A DNA stretch of 18,732 nt, taken from positions 1-18,732 of the forward strand of contig CAYZPC010000017.1 of NCBI GenBank assembly GCA_964480705.1. Reading direction: 5' to 3'. Source of the DNA: VGJJ01 sp964480705. Its GTDB lineage: Archaea > Iainarchaeota > Iainarchaeia > Iainarchaeales > VGJJ01. The translations under genes and the position numbers were made by a program. Under the pieces are notes generated by a model. The model was not told the origin of the DNA and made no database searches. It saw only the letters and a program-made list of their open reading frames with translations. Shown here in pieces: positions 1 through 6,053 of the stretch; within the stretch, counting starts at the first letter, position 1; the number at the start of each line of letters is the position of its first letter.

Positions 1-671
1 CCTACGAGGATCACAACATTTCACCGTTACCCCCGTAATTCCATGCACCTCTACTAGCCTCTTAGCCGAACAGTATCCTTAGCCATTGGACACGTTAAGC
101 GTGCCCTTTTCACCAAGGACTTGTTCAACCGGCTACGAACGCTTTAGGCCCAATATTCGTGGGTACCACTTGGGGATTACGTATTACCGCGGCGGCTGGC
201 ACGTATATTACCCCCCCCTTATTCGCCAACGTATTTACGGTTGGCAAAAGCTCTCATAGAGAGCACTCGAACTACCCCTATCGCGCTTGCGCGCAGTGTA
301 AAGGTTTCCTAACTGCTGCACCCCTTAGGGCTAGGGACCTTATCTCAGTTCCCTTCTCCGGGCTCCCTCTTTCAAGGCCCGTATCGATCGTCGGCTTGGT
401 GGGCCGTTACCCCACCAACTACCTAATCGACCGCCGTCTCATCGATGCGCGATTACACACAGCATGCGTGTGCATCCTCTCACACCCAAACCATTCCAGA
501 TTTCGGGTGCTACGGCGTATTACCCCCAGTTTCCCAGGATTAACGCCTCGCAACGGCAGATTGACGACGTGTTACTGAGCCGTACGCCAAGGACCAACGT
601 AGCTTGGCCCATGGACTTGCATGTCTAAGTGGCAGTTCGATAGCAGTACCCGCCAGCAGGATCAGCTGGAT
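1..671 (-). rRNA. 16S rRNA, 5' portion, truncated by window edge
   Basis: Small-subunit ribosomal RNA transcribed leftward, covering roughly the first 670-700 nucleotides of the gene. Read on the minus strand it contains the universal 515-533 segment (plus-strand complement near 183-201), the archaeal 344-type segment CCCTAAGGGGTGCAGCAG (complement near 312-331) and the 5' end TGATCCTGCTGG (complement near 654-667). The normal archaeal start TCCGGTTGATCCTGCC is changed to TCCAGCTGATCCTGCT, but the flanking helix remains complementary (CCAGC with GCTGG), so the gene looks functional. The segment after the 344 site reads CAGTTAGGAAACC instead of the common CAGGCGCGAAACC. The exact mature 5' end is an estimate. 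The remainder of the gene lies outside the window. Confidence 0.97.
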
Positions 672-852
672 CGCAACACCCTATCAAAAAACATTGCTGT
701 TTTTTTCAAAAATGTTGTAACCAAAACTCAACTCACACAACCGTTTGTTGACAAACGTTCAATGAACTAAATCATTGACCGCACGTGTAAGCGAATTCTG
801 TATCCTACAAAGCGTATTTGGAAATTTTGATCAAACTTTTTTGAAAAGTTTG
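672..852. repeat. Run of perfect inverted repeats in the 16S upstream leader
   Basis: Four perfect inverted repeats lie within 170 bases directly upstream of 16S: 686-705 (8-bp arms, AAAAAACA/TGTTTTTT), 742-757 (7-bp arms, CGTTTGT/ACAAACG), 759-778 (7-bp arms, TCAATGA/TCATTGA) and 832-852 (9-bp arms, CAAACTTTT/AAAAGTTTG). The second and third are one base apart. In the pre-rRNA they would form serial hairpins. Archaeal 16S leaders are known to hold processing and anti-termination signals; whether these hairpins have such a role is an inference. Confidence 0.6.
826..852. repeat. 27-bp element, copy 1
   Basis: This element starts with the palindrome TTTGATCAAA, continues through a T-run and ends in AGTTTG. 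It matches 2299-2325 at 25 of 27 positions. Its second half is the 9-bp hairpin of the 16S leader. Both copies follow a TTGGAAA word. It could be a terminator, a protein-binding site or a small dispersed repeat. Confidence 0.55.
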
Positions 853-974
853 TTTTCCAAAAGTATTTTGTATTGAGTACATTGTTCGTAAAAGATTCAC
901 TAAAAGAAAATTTGGCGTTTTTTGAATTTACTATTTTTCACAATCCTCTTTTTTCAAAGAAAATCGTTCCAAAA

Positions 975-1207
975 AATAAATTAAAACACGTGACACGATT
1001 GCAATTTTTCATTTGCATGAATTACTACAATCCTTGTCTTTGCTTCCAACCTACATCATCCCAAAGGCTTGCGCGTAATCTGGGACTCATTTTCCCTGCG
1101 AAAGCCAAAAACGGTTTTCGAAGACCTTTGGAGGCCAACATAAAAGTACGTGTCTTGGACAAAATGCCAAGAGGTACTTGATTTACCCAAACTTGGTGTT
1201 TGAGATA
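975..1207 (-). ncRNA. Candidate structured RNA upstream of 16S (low confidence)
   Basis: There is no convincing protein gene here, but several nested inverted repeats are present: 1167-1196 (CCAAG/CTTGG enclosing GGTA/TACC), 1135-1158 (CCAA/TTGG plus CA/TG), 1099-1120 (CGAAA/TTTCG plus CC/GG) and 1066-1106 (GGCTT/AAGCC, CGC/GCG, GGGA/TCCC). The last two share bases, so they are alternative folds. On the minus strand a TATA-like TTTAAAAG lies at 1229-1237, about 26 bases before 1207, and a T-run (complement 971-976) could end the transcript. I found no RNase P, SRP or 5S signature. It could equally be the distal part of the 16S leader. Confidence 0.3.
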
Positions 1208-1228
1208 AGGTAATCTGCCTGGGGAAGT

Positions 1229-1237
1229 CTTTTAAAC
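1229..1237 (-). promoter_or_regulatory. TATA-like box, possibly for the candidate RNA or pre-rRNA
   Basis: The minus-strand GTTTAAAAG just after the stop codon of the 1242-1940 gene resembles an archaeal TATA box. A start about 26 bases downstream (near 1207) would initiate either the candidate RNA or a long 16S leader. No clear upstream BRE was resolved. Confidence 0.3.
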
Positions 1238-1241
1238 GTAG

Positions 1242-1940
1242 TCAATCCGGTGCCATTTTCTTTCCCCACGCAAGTTTTGGCAACTCGCGCACCAGTCGCT
1301 TAGCGGAGCGCAGCCCCATAAAAATTTTCCAGCGTTTCTCATTAAGATATTCTTCGGCAGCCAGGGCGATGGCTGCTCGTTGGCTCAAAAAATGATAATA
1401 TTGTTTGGTTAGTGAATCCCATGATTTAGGATCGCCAAACGCGTGAAATCTTCGGTTTAATCCCATTATATCCGTGTCCATCCTCATTCGATCAAGAATA
1501 TCCTTCTGGTTGATTGGTTTTACAGAGTCGTATTTCTGCGTAGCTGAATTGAAGTCGTGTTGACGGATGAGTATAACAATATACAATCGCGCCAACGCAA
1601 ATTTTGTGCTTCTGGGCAAACGGACAAAGGGAGTGGAGGATAGGCAATATTTTGTTAGAAAATGCTGTCCTCGCGCTAACGAGGTTGGAGTTACTTTGAC
1701 TTTTCCATTCGAAAAACCCACGTGAACGAGGCCGCGTTGGCGCATTTCTTCAACCAATTCACCTAAATCCTTCGGTTTTCGGTTGCTCGTTGGAACTAAC
1801 CACTCTTTTGGATTGGCCATGAACGAAATTCGTTCAAGGAGTTTTGGATCTTGTTTGAACCGAACGTCGCGGGAAAACGTTTCAAAAGAGCGACGGGTGG
1901 GACGGCGGGGACTTGGACCGTGAGAAGGTTTACCAGGCAT
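1242..1940 (-). CDS. Hypothetical protein with winged-helix-like segment
   Basis: I do not recognise the family. The 232-residue product has a basic, proline-rich N-terminus (residues 1-30, with PRRPTRRS), then a segment around 58-95 that reads like a winged helix: a helix ELVEEMRQRGLV, a short hairpin GFSNGKVKV and TPTSLARGQHFL. The remainder is predicted helical and rich in Arg, Lys and aromatics, ending in a basic tail, so nucleic acid binding is plausible. I chose ATG at 1940 because a TATA-like TTTTTATG (1964-1971) lies about 28 bases upstream, fitting a leaderless mRNA; a TTG at 1952 in the same frame is the alternative. It follows the L41e gene by about 50 bases and may be co-transcribed with it. 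Confidence 0.65.
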   Translation of the reverse strand: MPGKPSHGPSPRRPTRRSFETFSRDVRFKQDPKLLERISFMANPKEWLVPTSNRKPKDLGELVEEMRQRGLVHVGFSNGKVKVTPTSLARGQHFLTKYCLSSTPFVRLPRSTKFALARLYIVILIRQHDFNSATQKYDSVKPINQKDILDRMRMDTDIMGLNRRFHAFGDPKSWDSLTKQYYHFLSQRAAIALAAEEYLNEKRWKIFMGLRSAKRLVRELPKLAWGKKMAPD

Positions 1941-1963
1941 ACACGTGGACAAGCCTGTCCATG

Positions 1964-1971
1964 CATAAAAA
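1964..1971 (-). promoter_or_regulatory. TATA box for the 1242-1940 gene
   Basis: The minus-strand TTTTTATG lies about 28 bases before the ATG at 1940, the spacing expected when transcription starts at or next to the start codon. It sits between the L41e stop and the next gene. Confidence 0.4.
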
Positions 1972-1991
1972 TATGTCTGGCAGCGCGACCG

Positions 1992-2123
1992 TTATTGTCG
2001 TGCGCGCTGTCGTAAGTATCGCTTCTTTCGGCGCTCGCGGCGCATCTTCTTCTTTTTCCACTTCCAGCGTTGTCTGGCGTGTGTTTTCTTGAAGCGACTT
2101 GAATCTTTAGCTCGAGAACCCAA
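1992..2123 (-). CDS. rpl41e: Large-subunit ribosomal protein L41e (eL41)
   Basis: A 43-residue, extremely basic protein whose C-terminal half, RWKWKKKKMRRERRKKRYLR (residues 19-38), has the Trp-Lys-Trp followed by Arg/Lys-helix pattern typical of archaeal L41e; known members are about 25-40 residues and form a single helix bridging the two ribosomal subunits. The residues before it (1-18) make it slightly longer than usual. No ATG fits the N-terminus: an in-frame stop lies upstream, and TTG at 2123-2121 is preceded by the Shine-Dalgarno sequence GGTGAT, so I take TTG as the start. An overlapping longer frame (1796-2131) has random-looking composition. The promoter is probably the TTTAAA element at 2162-2171, shared with tRNA-Glu on the other strand. 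The identification rests on composition and the short motif. Confidence 0.68.
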   Translation of the reverse strand: MGSRAKDSSRFKKTHARQRWKWKKKKMRRERRKKRYLRQRARQ

Positions 2124-2161
2124 ATAATCACCTAGTCAATACCATTCACACACGGGAATTG

Positions 2162-2171
2162 ATTTAAAAAA
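2162..2171. promoter_or_regulatory. TATA-like element between divergent L41e and tRNA-Glu
   Basis: ATTTAAAAAA reads as TTTTTTAAAT on the minus strand. On that strand a start near 2141 would give L41e a short leader with its Shine-Dalgarno site. On the plus strand it lies about 38 bases upstream of tRNA-Glu, somewhat far, so the weaker CCCTTATCC at 2176-2183 might serve the tRNA instead. Confidence 0.4.
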
Positions 2172-2204
2172 GCACCCTTATCCTTTCATTCTACGCAGCT
2201 AAAC

Positions 2205-2279
2205 GCCCCTGTCGTCTAGCCCGGCCAAGGATCGAGGCCTTTCAAGCCTTTGACGCGGGTTCAAATCCCGCCGGGGGCA
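2205..2279 (+). tRNA. trnE: tRNA-Glu (anticodon UUC)
   Basis: A complete cloverleaf can be drawn. The acceptor stem GCCCCTG pairs with CGGGGGC (one T-G pair) and the discriminator is A at 2279. The anticodon stem GAGGC/GCCTT encloses the loop CTTTCAA, giving anticodon TTC at 2241-2243. The T-arm is GCGGGTTCAAATCCCGC. The D-loop region TAGCCCGGCCAAGGAT resembles other archaeal tRNA-Glu genes. The 3' CCA is not encoded and no intron is present. The 27-bp repeat copy with its T-run begins 20 bases downstream and could end transcription. Confidence 0.96.
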
Positions 2280-2298
2280 TTTGGAAAGGTTTGGTCAG

Positions 2299-2325
2299 TT
2301 TGATCAAACTTTTTTCAATAGTTTG
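2299..2325. repeat. 27-bp element, copy 2
   Basis: This is the second copy of the element at 826-852, with 25 of 27 positions identical, including the TTTGATCAAA palindrome and the T-run. Here the hairpin arms keep CAAACT/AGTTTG, but one inner pair is lost. It lies between tRNA-Glu and the L40e promoter, a natural place for a terminator of the tRNA transcript. Confidence 0.55.
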
Positions 2326-2327
2326 GA

Positions 2328-2353
2328 GTGCACTTATAAACATTCACGTGCAC
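2328..2353 (+). promoter_or_regulatory. L40e operon promoter with flanking GTGCAC sites
   Basis: A TATA box TTATAAAC (2334-2341) is flanked by two identical self-palindromic hexamers, GTGCAC at 2328-2333 and 2348-2353, 20 bp apart or nearly two helical turns. A start near 2362-2364 would give a short leader to the ATG at 2378. Paired palindromes around a TATA box are what a dimeric repressor site would look like; binding is an inference. Confidence 0.5.
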
Positions 2354-2377
2354 GAAATGTAAAACGAGTGAAAAACT

Positions 2378-2545
2378 ATGGCAAAATTTCCTGAAGCAAT
2401 GGCACGCGTGTTCAAGAACATGTATATTTGCATGAAATGCAATGCCCGCAACCGCGGTAACACGGGAAAAGTTCCCACAATTTGCAGAAAGTGCGGTTCG
2501 ACCGGATTACGTTTGAAGAAGAAAGGGAAGGTCACGAAGGCGTAA
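2378..2545 (+). CDS. rpl40e: Large-subunit ribosomal protein L40e
   Basis: A 55-residue zinc-ribbon ribosomal protein of the 60S/50S L40e family. It starts MAKFPEAMARVFKNMYICMK, carries two Cys pairs, CMKC (residues 18-21) and CRKC (36-39), that form the zinc site, and ends in a basic tail LRLKKKGKVTKA. Length and layout match archaeal L40e, which is encoded alone rather than fused to ubiquitin as in eukaryotes. The leader carries a GAGTG-like ribosome site before the ATG. It heads an operon: the prenyltransferase gene begins 5 bases after its stop codon. The TATA box lies at 2334-2341. Confidence 0.94.
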   Translation: MAKFPEAMARVFKNMYICMKCNARNRGNTGKVPTICRKCGSTGLRLKKKGKVTKA

Positions 2546-2549
2546 CATC

Positions 2550-3404
2550 ATGGCACGCACTTCGCAACCTTCGCACTCATTTTCATCCATTTTTTTCGCA
2601 TACGTGCAGCTCATCCGACCGCTCAACGCAGTCATGTCTGCGATTGGCGTGTATTTAGGATATGCACTCTCCACCCAAACCATTCTTTTCAACGGAGCCA
2701 TTGCGTACGCCATGCTCGCCGTAATGTGCATCTCGGGCGCGGGACAAGTAATTAATGATTTTTTTGATTATGAAATTGACAAAAAGAAAAAATCAACGCG
2801 AGCATTAGCGAGTGGAAAAATTTCCCGAACGAATGGATTCATTTTTTCAATGACATTATTTGTATTGGGAATCCTCCTCGCCTCTTTTTTGAATGACGCC
2901 GCATTTTGGATGGCCGTATTTTTCTCTGCACTATTATTTTTGTATTCCGCATCCATGAGTGGAATAAAATTTGTGGGCAATGCACTGGTTGCATTGAGTG
3001 TGGGGTTCACGTTTATTTTCGGCGCGAGCGTGAATGCGATTACGCCACTCGTGCTCATGATTGCATTCTCTGCCTTCCTCGCAAACTGGGCGAGAGAAAT
3101 AATGAAGGATGTTGAAGACAAGCACGCGGATGCGGGAGTCAAACTCACACTCCCTCTTTTACTTTCTCCCGCACGCACGAGATTCGTTATTCTCACCCTG
3201 TTATTTTTCACCATTCTATCCGGGTATCTCCCTACCATTTTTGGGAAAGCAAATGTATTCTACACTATTCTCGTGAGCGGAGCCAATGTTGTTTTTATTC
3301 TCGCAGGAAAAAAGATACTAGCCAACCACGCGAAAGAAGCTCAAAGCATGATGAAGAAAGCCATGCTGGTAGCACTCGTGGCAGCCGCCAGCCTATTAGT
3401 ATGA
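2550..3404 (+). CDS. UbiA-family prenyltransferase, probable digeranylgeranylglyceryl phosphate synthase
   Basis: An integral membrane protein of 284 residues with about eight or nine hydrophobic helices. The first Asp-rich motif, N69-D70-F-F-D73-Y-E-I-D77, binds magnesium and the prenyl diphosphate. The second is the REIMKDVEDKHAD segment around residues 182-194. In archaea, members of this UbiA branch attach the second geranylgeranyl chain to geranylgeranylglyceryl phosphate, a core step of ether membrane-lipid synthesis, and the length fits that group of about 280. Other UbiA enzymes (menaquinone or heme pathways) cannot be fully excluded, but no such pathway genes are nearby. Translation is likely coupled: it begins 4 bases after the L40e stop and overlaps the next gene by ATGA (3401-3404). 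Confidence 0.88.
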   Translation: MARTSQPSHSFSSIFFAYVQLIRPLNAVMSAIGVYLGYALSTQTILFNGAIAYAMLAVMCISGAGQVINDFFDYEIDKKKKSTRALASGKISRTNGFIFSMTLFVLGILLASFLNDAAFWMAVFFSALLFLYSASMSGIKFVGNALVALSVGFTFIFGASVNAITPLVLMIAFSAFLANWAREIMKDVEDKHADAGVKLTLPLLLSPARTRFVILTLLFFTILSGYLPTIFGKANVFYTILVSGANVVFILAGKKILANHAKEAQSMMKKAMLVALVAAASLLV

Positions 3405-4333
3405 TTCGCCCCACCCTCGTCGACCAAGTTTTGCAGCTCTTACAGGAACACGGGTTCACGTTCCAGAGTTTCATGGACTCCAATTCTAGTTTTGATATCA
3501 TTGCGCGCCGACAAAACATGGTGCTCATTTTGAAAGTGCTTTCCAATATCGATTCGCTCCGCGCGGAACACGCGAGGGATTTGCAGAAACTCTCGCACGT
3601 GTTTAATGCCAACTCCCTCATTGTGGGAGAAAAAACAAAAGTGTTTGAGCTGCAGCAAAACATATTATACGAACGCTATGGTTTGCCCGTGCTTTCATTA
3701 GACGGATTTTCCGCACTCTTGCAGCAGAAAATGCCCGTGCAGCGATCATTCAAAGGAAAAAATATTGTGGAATTGGATGCCGAAAAACTTCGTGCACAAC
3801 GCGAGGCACGCGCACTCACGCTCAAAGATTTATCCGAGAGAGCGGGAATTAGTTTAGAGAGTTTGCACCGCTACGAACATGGTTCGCCCGCGCAACTTGA
3901 TGTGGCGGAAAAATTAGAAGAAATTTTGCATGCCAAACTCATTCGGGGAATTAATGTGTTTGAACACGCGTATGGGAATAAGGAAGTGTCAAACGACCAA
4001 TTGTCCAACAATGTGCTCGAACAATTGCGCGAGCTGGGTTTGAAATTGAGTGTGTTTGAACGCGCTCCCCTCACCGCGGCCGATGCGGAGCAGCGTCTGC
4101 TCATTTCACACGTGGAAAACCCCCATGCAGCAGCGAAGAAAGCCCTTCTATTAGAGAAGACGCAGCACGTGACGCAACATCCGGGAATCATTGTTACTCG
4201 TTCGCGAAAAAAATTGCACGTGAATAATGTCCCGGTTCTTCATGAGGAAGAAATATCCACCTTTTCCAACGTGAAAGACATGATGCGCATGGTCCATGAG
4301 CGGCGCGAAACAAAGAAAAAAGAACGAAAGTAA
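3401..4333 (+). CDS. COG1395-type XRE-family transcriptional regulator
   Basis: A 310-residue archaeal regulator of the COG1395 type. Residues 1-110 form an N-terminal alpha/beta domain with the segments FDIIARR and LILKVLSNIDSLR, which are characteristic of the family and have a restriction-nuclease-like look. Residues 127-178 form a Cro/XRE helix-turn-helix (EKLRAQREARALTLKDLSER, then GISLESLHRYEHG). A C-terminal domain follows and ends in a highly basic tail (ERRETKKKERK). The targets of this family are not known to me. The start codon overlaps the prenyltransferase stop (ATGA), so it is co-translated. It could regulate its own operon through the GTGCAC sites at 2328-2353; this is a guess. 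Confidence 0.86.
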   Translation: MIRPTLVDQVLQLLQEHGFTFQSFMDSNSSFDIIARRQNMVLILKVLSNIDSLRAEHARDLQKLSHVFNANSLIVGEKTKVFELQQNILYERYGLPVLSLDGFSALLQQKMPVQRSFKGKNIVELDAEKLRAQREARALTLKDLSERAGISLESLHRYEHGSPAQLDVAEKLEEILHAKLIRGINVFEHAYGNKEVSNDQLSNNVLEQLRELGLKLSVFERAPLTAADAEQRLLISHVENPHAAAKKALLLEKTQHVTQHPGIIVTRSRKKLHVNNVPVLHEEEISTFSNVKDMMRMVHERRETKKKERK

Positions 4334-4338
4334 GCACA

Positions 4339-4347
4339 CGCTTTAAT
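4339..4347 (+). promoter_or_regulatory. TATA box for lplB-lplA
   Basis: CGCTTTAATTC (core CTTTAAT near 4341-4347) lies about 27 bases before the lplB ATG at 4370, consistent with a leaderless transcript separate from the upstream operon. Confidence 0.45.
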
Positions 4348-4369
4348 TCATCAGAAGAAGAATAAGGGT

Positions 4370-4657
4370 ATGCACGCCGAAATCACCCATAAGATTCCCC
4401 AAGGGAAACTCGTGCGCATTTCCCTGGACTATGACACGGCAATACTACAACATATCAAAATCTGTGGAGATTTTTTTATTCACCCGGAAGAAACCATTGA
4501 AGAAATGGAACGCGCACTCTATCACTTGCCCGTAGAGGCAGCAGAGACGCGTATTCAACAATTGCTCGACCGCGCGGTGCATGCTAAAAATGCTCAACTC
4601 ATCGGCGTGGACACGCAAACGGTCGCTAAACTCATTCATGAGGTTATCTATCAATGA
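4370..4657 (+). CDS. lplB: Lipoate-protein ligase accessory subunit LplB (C-terminal domain protein)
   Basis: A 95-residue protein matching the C-terminal domain that is fused to LplA in many bacteria but encoded separately in Thermoplasma and other archaea. Diagnostic stretches are GKLVRISLDYD (residues 12-22), the strand-turn KICGDFFIHPEE (30-41) and the helix TIEEMERALYHLP, followed by a helical tail. In the two-part enzyme this subunit is required for lipoyl-AMP formation, working with the catalytic subunit. The next gene, lplA, overlaps by ATGA (4654-4657), implying coupled synthesis at equal levels. A TATA element lies about 27 bases upstream of the ATG. Confidence 0.86.
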   Translation: MHAEITHKIPQGKLVRISLDYDTAILQHIKICGDFFIHPEETIEEMERALYHLPVEAAETRIQQLLDRAVHAKNAQLIGVDTQTVAKLIHEVIYQ

Positions 4658-5430
4658 ATGCCGCAAAAAATCCCATTGTTGGAAATGAATGGCGACTCAT
4701 TCCACTGGAAACAAATTCGGCTGCCATGAATATGGCCCTCGATGAAGCGTGCGCACACGAAGTGGTGCGCGGGAATGTTTCCCCTACTATTCGTTTTTAC
4801 CGCTGGAAACCATCCGCGGTATCCATTGGATATTTTCAATCGCTTGAACAAGAAGTCGACGTGAAAGAGTGCGAGAAGCAGGATGTGGATGTGGTTCGCC
4901 GACGCACGGGAGGAGGAGCCGTGTATCATGATTATGATGGAGAAATCACCTATTCCGTTATTGCTCCCGAGAAAATGTTCCCCGCAAACATTGTGGAATC
5001 ATATAAGCATGTGGCGGAATGGATTATTTCGGGATTGTCAACATTGAATGTTAAAGCGGAATTTGTTCCCATTAATGATTTAGTGGTGAGTGGAAAAAAA
5101 ATCTCTGGAAATGCCCAAACCCGGAGAAATGGAATACTGCAAATGCACGGAACCATTCTCTGCGACGTGGACGTGGATAAAATGTTTAGCTTGCTGCGCG
5201 TTCCGGATGAAAAAATGAAAGGAAAAACCATTGCAACGGTAAAAGAACGTGTAACCAGTTTGAAACAACATGGCGCAGTAGACTACACTGCGATATATCA
5301 CGCGCTGCGCGAGGGATTCTCAAATGAAAAAGAAATAATGGAAGGAAAATGGACAAAAGAAGAAAAAGAAAATGCACGCATTCTTGCAGACGAAAAATAC
5401 AGCGCCGAAAAATGGAATGCGATGCGCTGA
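4654..5430 (+). CDS. lplA: Lipoate-protein ligase A, catalytic subunit
   Basis: A 258-residue ligase of the LplA/BPL fold that activates lipoate (or octanoate) with ATP and transfers it to a lysine of a lipoyl domain. Seen in the sequence: the adenylate/lipoate-binding motif RRRTGGGAVYHD (residues 82-93) and the catalytic-lysine region GKKISGNAQTRR (147-158). The fused C-terminal domain is missing, and is supplied by LplB encoded just upstream. The C-terminus has a charged helix (EKEIMEGKWTKEEKENARIL). The likely substrate is the E2 protein encoded at 8096-9493, whose lipoyl lysine is intact. It converges with the methyltransferase gene, with only 5 bases between the stops. Confidence 0.93.
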   Translation: MNAAKNPIVGNEWRLIPLETNSAAMNMALDEACAHEVVRGNVSPTIRFYRWKPSAVSIGYFQSLEQEVDVKECEKQDVDVVRRRTGGGAVYHDYDGEITYSVIAPEKMFPANIVESYKHVAEWIISGLSTLNVKAEFVPINDLVVSGKKISGNAQTRRNGILQMHGTILCDVDVDKMFSLLRVPDEKMKGKTIATVKERVTSLKQHGAVDYTAIYHALREGFSNEKEIMEGKWTKEEKENARILADEKYSAEKWNAMR

Positions 5431-5459
5431 ATATTTTATCTATTTTTATTTTCTTTTTT
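5431..5459 (+). terminator. T-rich terminator after lplA
   Basis: The plus strand after the lplA stop holds repeated T-runs (TTTTATC, ATTTTTATTTT, TTTTTTC). Archaeal RNA polymerase stops at such oligo-T tracts without a hairpin. The same bases encode the Lys/Asn-rich C-terminus of the convergent methyltransferase. Confidence 0.45.
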
Positions 5460-6053
5460 CATAGGCTGCGGTAAACTAACTACTAAACGATAAATCTTGT
5501 ACCCGGTGTACGTGCGCATATCCCGGGTTGTTTCGGATTGAACCCTGGCACGCTCACCCGAAATTTCACTTATGTGAGATGCAACAAGACCTTTTTCTCG
5601 TGCAAACGCGCGAAGCATTTTCATCCAATCCATTCGCTCAGAGGTAATCGCCAAGTGTCCGCCAGGAGTTAAAACAAGCGGCAAATCTCTAATAACGCCG
5701 CGCAATTGGGCTTCAAAACGTCTGATGCGTTCACTCGTATTTGTTGTATGAATATTCACCGGGAAATGCTGCTGGGGCATATCTAGAATTATTTTTGGAG
5801 TACGTTTTCCTTCTGCAATCATTTTTTTGAAAAACTCTCGATACGTATTTGGAAAAACATGAATAGAGTATTTTTCAATTACTGGAATGGGATTCCGAAT
5901 CAGATTGCGATCACCATACACCTTATCCACAGCAGCCACACGATGAGTGGGATTCCTCCTCTTGTGTCGTATTGCAGCAGTAGCAGAACCTGCGCCTAAT
6001 TCTACTAAATGAAAGGCCACCCGAGAAGAACGTGGAGACTTTCGAGGCATCAT
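5436..6053 (-). CDS. Class I SAM-dependent methyltransferase, TrmB-like
   Basis: A 205-residue Rossmann-fold methyltransferase-like protein. SAM motif I is VELGAGSATAA (residues 17-27), motif II ends in the acidic AAVDKVYG (D43), motif IV is IILDMPQQHFP (88-98), and the later strand is preceded by GGHLAITSE. The arrangement resembles the TrmB tRNA m7G46 enzyme family, but that family's PDPW-like motif IV is replaced by DMPQQ, so the substrate is uncertain and tRNA modification is only one option. I chose ATG at 6053 because it overlaps the E3 stop as ATGA and has GGTG before it; a longer start at 6083 would run 34 bases into E3. It is the last gene of the minus-strand cluster. Confidence 0.72.
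   Translation of the reverse strand: MMPRKSPRSSRVAFHLVELGAGSATAAIRHKRRNPTHRVAAVDKVYGDRNLIRNPIPVIEKYSIHVFPNTYREFFKKMIAEGKRTPKIILDMPQQHFPVNIHTTNTSERIRRFEAQLRGVIRDLPLVLTPGGHLAITSERMDWMKMLRAFAREKGLVASHISEISGERARVQSETTRDMRTYTGYKIYRLVVSLPQPMKKENKNR

Noticed and set aside
159..578. Plus-strand open frame of 139 codons over the rRNA
   Set aside because: It is antisense to 16S and is explained by rRNA sequence conservation.
873..1181. Plus-strand open frame of 102 codons in the 16S upstream region
   Set aside because: The translation shows no domain pattern, has an AT-rich, Phe/Lys/Asn composition and overlaps the inverted repeats.
975..1207. RNase P RNA, SRP RNA or 5S rRNA
   Set aside because: None of the conserved short signatures of these RNAs could be found.
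1796..2131. Minus-strand frame of 111 codons overlapping L41e
   Set aside because: It overlaps two better genes and its composition is irregular; the L41e frame has a motif and a ribosome site.
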